Positions 62,256 through 64,000 of a stretch of 64,000 bases of DNA are shown piece by piece. The DNA is from Burkholderiaceae bacterium. Lineage in GTDB: Bacteria; Pseudomonadota; Gammaproteobacteria; Burkholderiales; Burkholderiaceae_D. The stretch spans positions 1 to 64,000 of the forward strand of contig JAFANH010000031.1 in NCBI GenBank assembly GCA_019232795.1, written 5' to 3'. Each line of letters starts with the position of its first letter. Position 1 is the first letter of the stretch. Both the position numbers and the translations under genes were made by a program. The notes under the pieces were generated by a model that saw nothing but the letters and a program-made list of their open reading frames with translations, made no database searches and was not told the DNA's origin.

Positions 62256-63188
62256 ATGACAAAATTCGCTTTTGTTTTCCCCGGCCAGGGTTCGCAGTCT
62301 GTCGGCATGCTCAACGGTTTTGCCGGCAACGCCGCGGTACGCGATACCGTGGCGGAAGCCTCGGATGCACTCGGCACCGATCTCGGCAAGCTGATCGCCG
62401 AAGGTCCGAAAGAACTGCTCGACCTCACCACCAACACCCAGCCGCTCATGCTGACTGCGGCAGTGGCGACTTACCGCGCCTGGATCGCCGCGGGCGGCAA
62501 GGCGCCCGCAATCGTGGCCGGTCACAGCCTCGGTGAATATTCTGCTCTGGTAGCGGCCGGCGTGGTCGCGTTCAAGGACGCGGTGCCGCTGGTGCGTTTC
62601 CGCGCCCAAGCCATGCAGGAAGCCGTGCCGGTCGGGCAGGGCGGCATGGCAGCGATTCTCGGCCTGTCGGACGACGACGTGCGCGCCGCCTGCGCCGAGG
62701 CGGCGCAAGGTGAAGTGGTGGAAGCCGTCAACTTCAATGCGCCGTCCCAAGTCGTGATCGCCGGCCATACGCGCGCGGTCGAGCGCGCCTGCGAGGCGGC
62801 CAAGGCCAAGGGTGCCAAGCGCGCTCTGGTGCTGCCGGTTTCCGCGCCTTTCCACTCTTCGCTGTTGAAGCCGGCATCGGACCGTTTGCGCGAATACCTG
62901 GCCGCTGTACAGTTTTCCGTACCGCAGATCACGCTGGTCAACAACGTCGACGTCGCAATGCCGACCGACGTGGCCGCCATCAAGGACGCGCTGGTGCGCC
63001 AGGCTGCCTCGCCCGTGCGCTGGGTCGAGAGCGTGCAGCGCATGGCTGCTGACGGCATTACCCACGTGATCGAATGCGGACCCGGAAAGGTCCTGGCCGG
63101 CATGACCAAGCGCATCAACGGCGACCTGACCGGCGACGCCATCGTCGATCAGGCTTCCCTCGACAAAGTTCTGGAGCTACTGAAGTGA
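62256..63188 (+). CDS. fabD: Malonyl-CoA:ACP transacylase
   Basis: A 310-residue enzyme transferring malonyl groups to ACP. Start MTKFAFVFPGQGSQSVG; Ser91 in AGHSLGEYSAL and His200 in SAPFHSSLL are the catalytic pair. It overlaps fabG by 4 bp. Confidence 0.96.
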   Translation: MTKFAFVFPGQGSQSVGMLNGFAGNAAVRDTVAEASDALGTDLGKLIAEGPKELLDLTTNTQPLMLTAAVATYRAWIAAGGKAPAIVAGHSLGEYSALVAAGVVAFKDAVPLVRFRAQAMQEAVPVGQGGMAAILGLSDDDVRAACAEAAQGEVVEAVNFNAPSQVVIAGHTRAVERACEAAKAKGAKRALVLPVSAPFHSSLLKPASDRLREYLAAVQFSVPQITLVNNVDVAMPTDVAAIKDALVRQAASPVRWVESVQRMAADGITHVIECGPGKVLAGMTKRINGDLTGDAIVDQASLDKVLELLK

Positions 63189-63955
63189 GCCATACTGTGA
63201 ACCATACTTCCGACCTGCACAACCAAATCGCACTGGTGACCGGCGCTTCGCGCGGCATCGGCCGTGCCATCGCTCAACATCTGGCCAAGCTCGGCGCCAA
63301 AGTGTATGGCACCGCGACCAGCCAAGCCGGCGCTCAGGCAATTTCGGAATACCTGGCCGCGCTCGGACCTGAGGCTGGCAAAGGCGTAGTATTGAACGTC
63401 AACGATGCCGAAGCCTCGAATGCCCTGATCGACAGTATCCAGAAGGAATCCGGCGCAGTCACCATCCTGGTCAACAATGCCGGCATCACGCAAGATCAGC
63501 TGGCCATGCGCATGAAGGACGAGGAGTGGGATAACGTCATTGCCACCAACCTGACCGCGGTCGGCCGTCTTTCGCGGGCTGTCTTGCGCGGCATGATGAA
63601 GGCCAAGCATGGACGTATTATCAACATCACTTCGGTGGTCGGTTCGGCCGGCAATCCGGGTCAGATGAATTACGCGGCCGCCAAGGCCGGCGTGGCCGGT
63701 ATGAGCCGTGCCCTGGCGCGCGAGATCGGCAGCCGCAATATCACGGTCAATTGCATTGCGCCGGGATTCATCGACACGGACATGACCAAAGCCTTGAACG
63801 AGCAGCAGATCGCCGGTTTGTTGCAGCAGATTCCCCTTGGCCGCTTCGGTCTGCCGGAAGATATTGCCGCCGCAGTAGGCTTTTTGGCCTCGTCGAATGC
63901 CTCTTACATCACCGGTACGACTTTGCACGTTAATGGGGGGATGTACATGAGTTGA
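63185..63955 (+). CDS. fabG: 3-oxoacyl-ACP reductase
   Basis: A 256-residue SDR that reduces 3-oxoacyl-ACP. The GTG at 63185 overlaps the fabD stop (GTGA) and has GGAG eight bases before; GTG 63197 is an alternative. ALVTGASRGIGRAIAQHL, LVNNAGIT, NITSVVGSAG and NYAAAKAGV (YxxxK) are typical; the end TTLHVNGGMYMS is standard. acpP is expected just past the right edge. Confidence 0.95.
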   Translation: MSHTVNHTSDLHNQIALVTGASRGIGRAIAQHLAKLGAKVYGTATSQAGAQAISEYLAALGPEAGKGVVLNVNDAEASNALIDSIQKESGAVTILVNNAGITQDQLAMRMKDEEWDNVIATNLTAVGRLSRAVLRGMMKAKHGRIINITSVVGSAGNPGQMNYAAAKAGVAGMSRALAREIGSRNITVNCIAPGFIDTDMTKALNEQQIAGLLQQIPLGRFGLPEDIAAAVGFLASSNASYITGTTLHVNGGMYMS

Positions 63956-64000
63956 TGACAAATGCCAAGTAATTGCCGGCATTTTGATATTTCCTTCATG

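Overview
The window looks like a chromosomal segment of a flagellated, chemotactic betaproteobacterium, most likely Oxalobacteraceae-like (Herminiimonas, Collimonas or Janthinobacterium relatives). This rests on moderately high GC, the gene order yceF | yceD-rpmF-plsX-fabH-fabD-fabG, the divergent rne/rluC pair, a PEP-CTERM protein and the overall protein character. The genus is inference; no rRNA gene is present.

Layout. 1-950: end of a chemoreceptor. 1026-6073: accessory genes (alpha/beta hydrolase, LysR regulator, PEP-CTERM protein with a sigma-54 promoter, SDR with a divergent AraC regulator). 6209-16126: a signalling run, all on the plus strand: response regulator, hybrid histidine kinase, GGDEF-EAL protein with a ruined GGDEF motif, Cache chemoreceptor and a FUSC membrane protein. 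16127-18328: a gene-decay zone with fossils of a kinase 3' end, a beta-glucosidase C terminus and perhaps a third gene, between an SDR and a VOC protein. 18329-21610: a large lipoprotein joining DUF4214 repeats to a sedolisin (S53) protease. 22676-31761: a catabolic operon matching the acyclic terpene utilisation (atu) pathway. It has PECR-type SDR, geranyl-CoA carboxylase beta, citronellyl-CoA dehydrogenase, hydratase, biotin-containing carboxylase alpha, and AtuA split into two genes. A palindromic operator sits inside its promoter.

31820-40033: ClpP-like protease, TetR regulator, small winged-helix protein, adenine/adenosine deaminase, FtsX-type permease, truncated globin, RmuC, and a hicAB toxin-antitoxin pair whose toxin is frameshifted. 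40034-44986: RND efflux adaptor and pump plus an acetyltransferase. 44983-48017: moaA-mobA-moeA molybdenum cofactor operon. 48191-49777: a lone flagellin with a sigma-28 promoter. 49904-54572: rne and rluC. 54671-54851: a MITE-like element. 54862-56986: HAD phosphatase, Rieske protein and SppA-type peptidase, consecutive on one strand. 57064-57290: a candidate small RNA with its own promoter and ten GGA motifs. 57324-63955: tetrapyrrole-methylase family protein and yceF on the minus strand, then the fatty acid/phospholipid operon up to fabG.

How the genes work together. Chemotaxis, c-di-GMP and two-component genes form a sensory block. The atu genes would take citronellyl/geranyl-CoA through carboxylation and hydration toward beta-oxidation. 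The final operon couples ribosomal protein L32 to fatty acid initiation. All residue counts and repeat alignments were done by eye.
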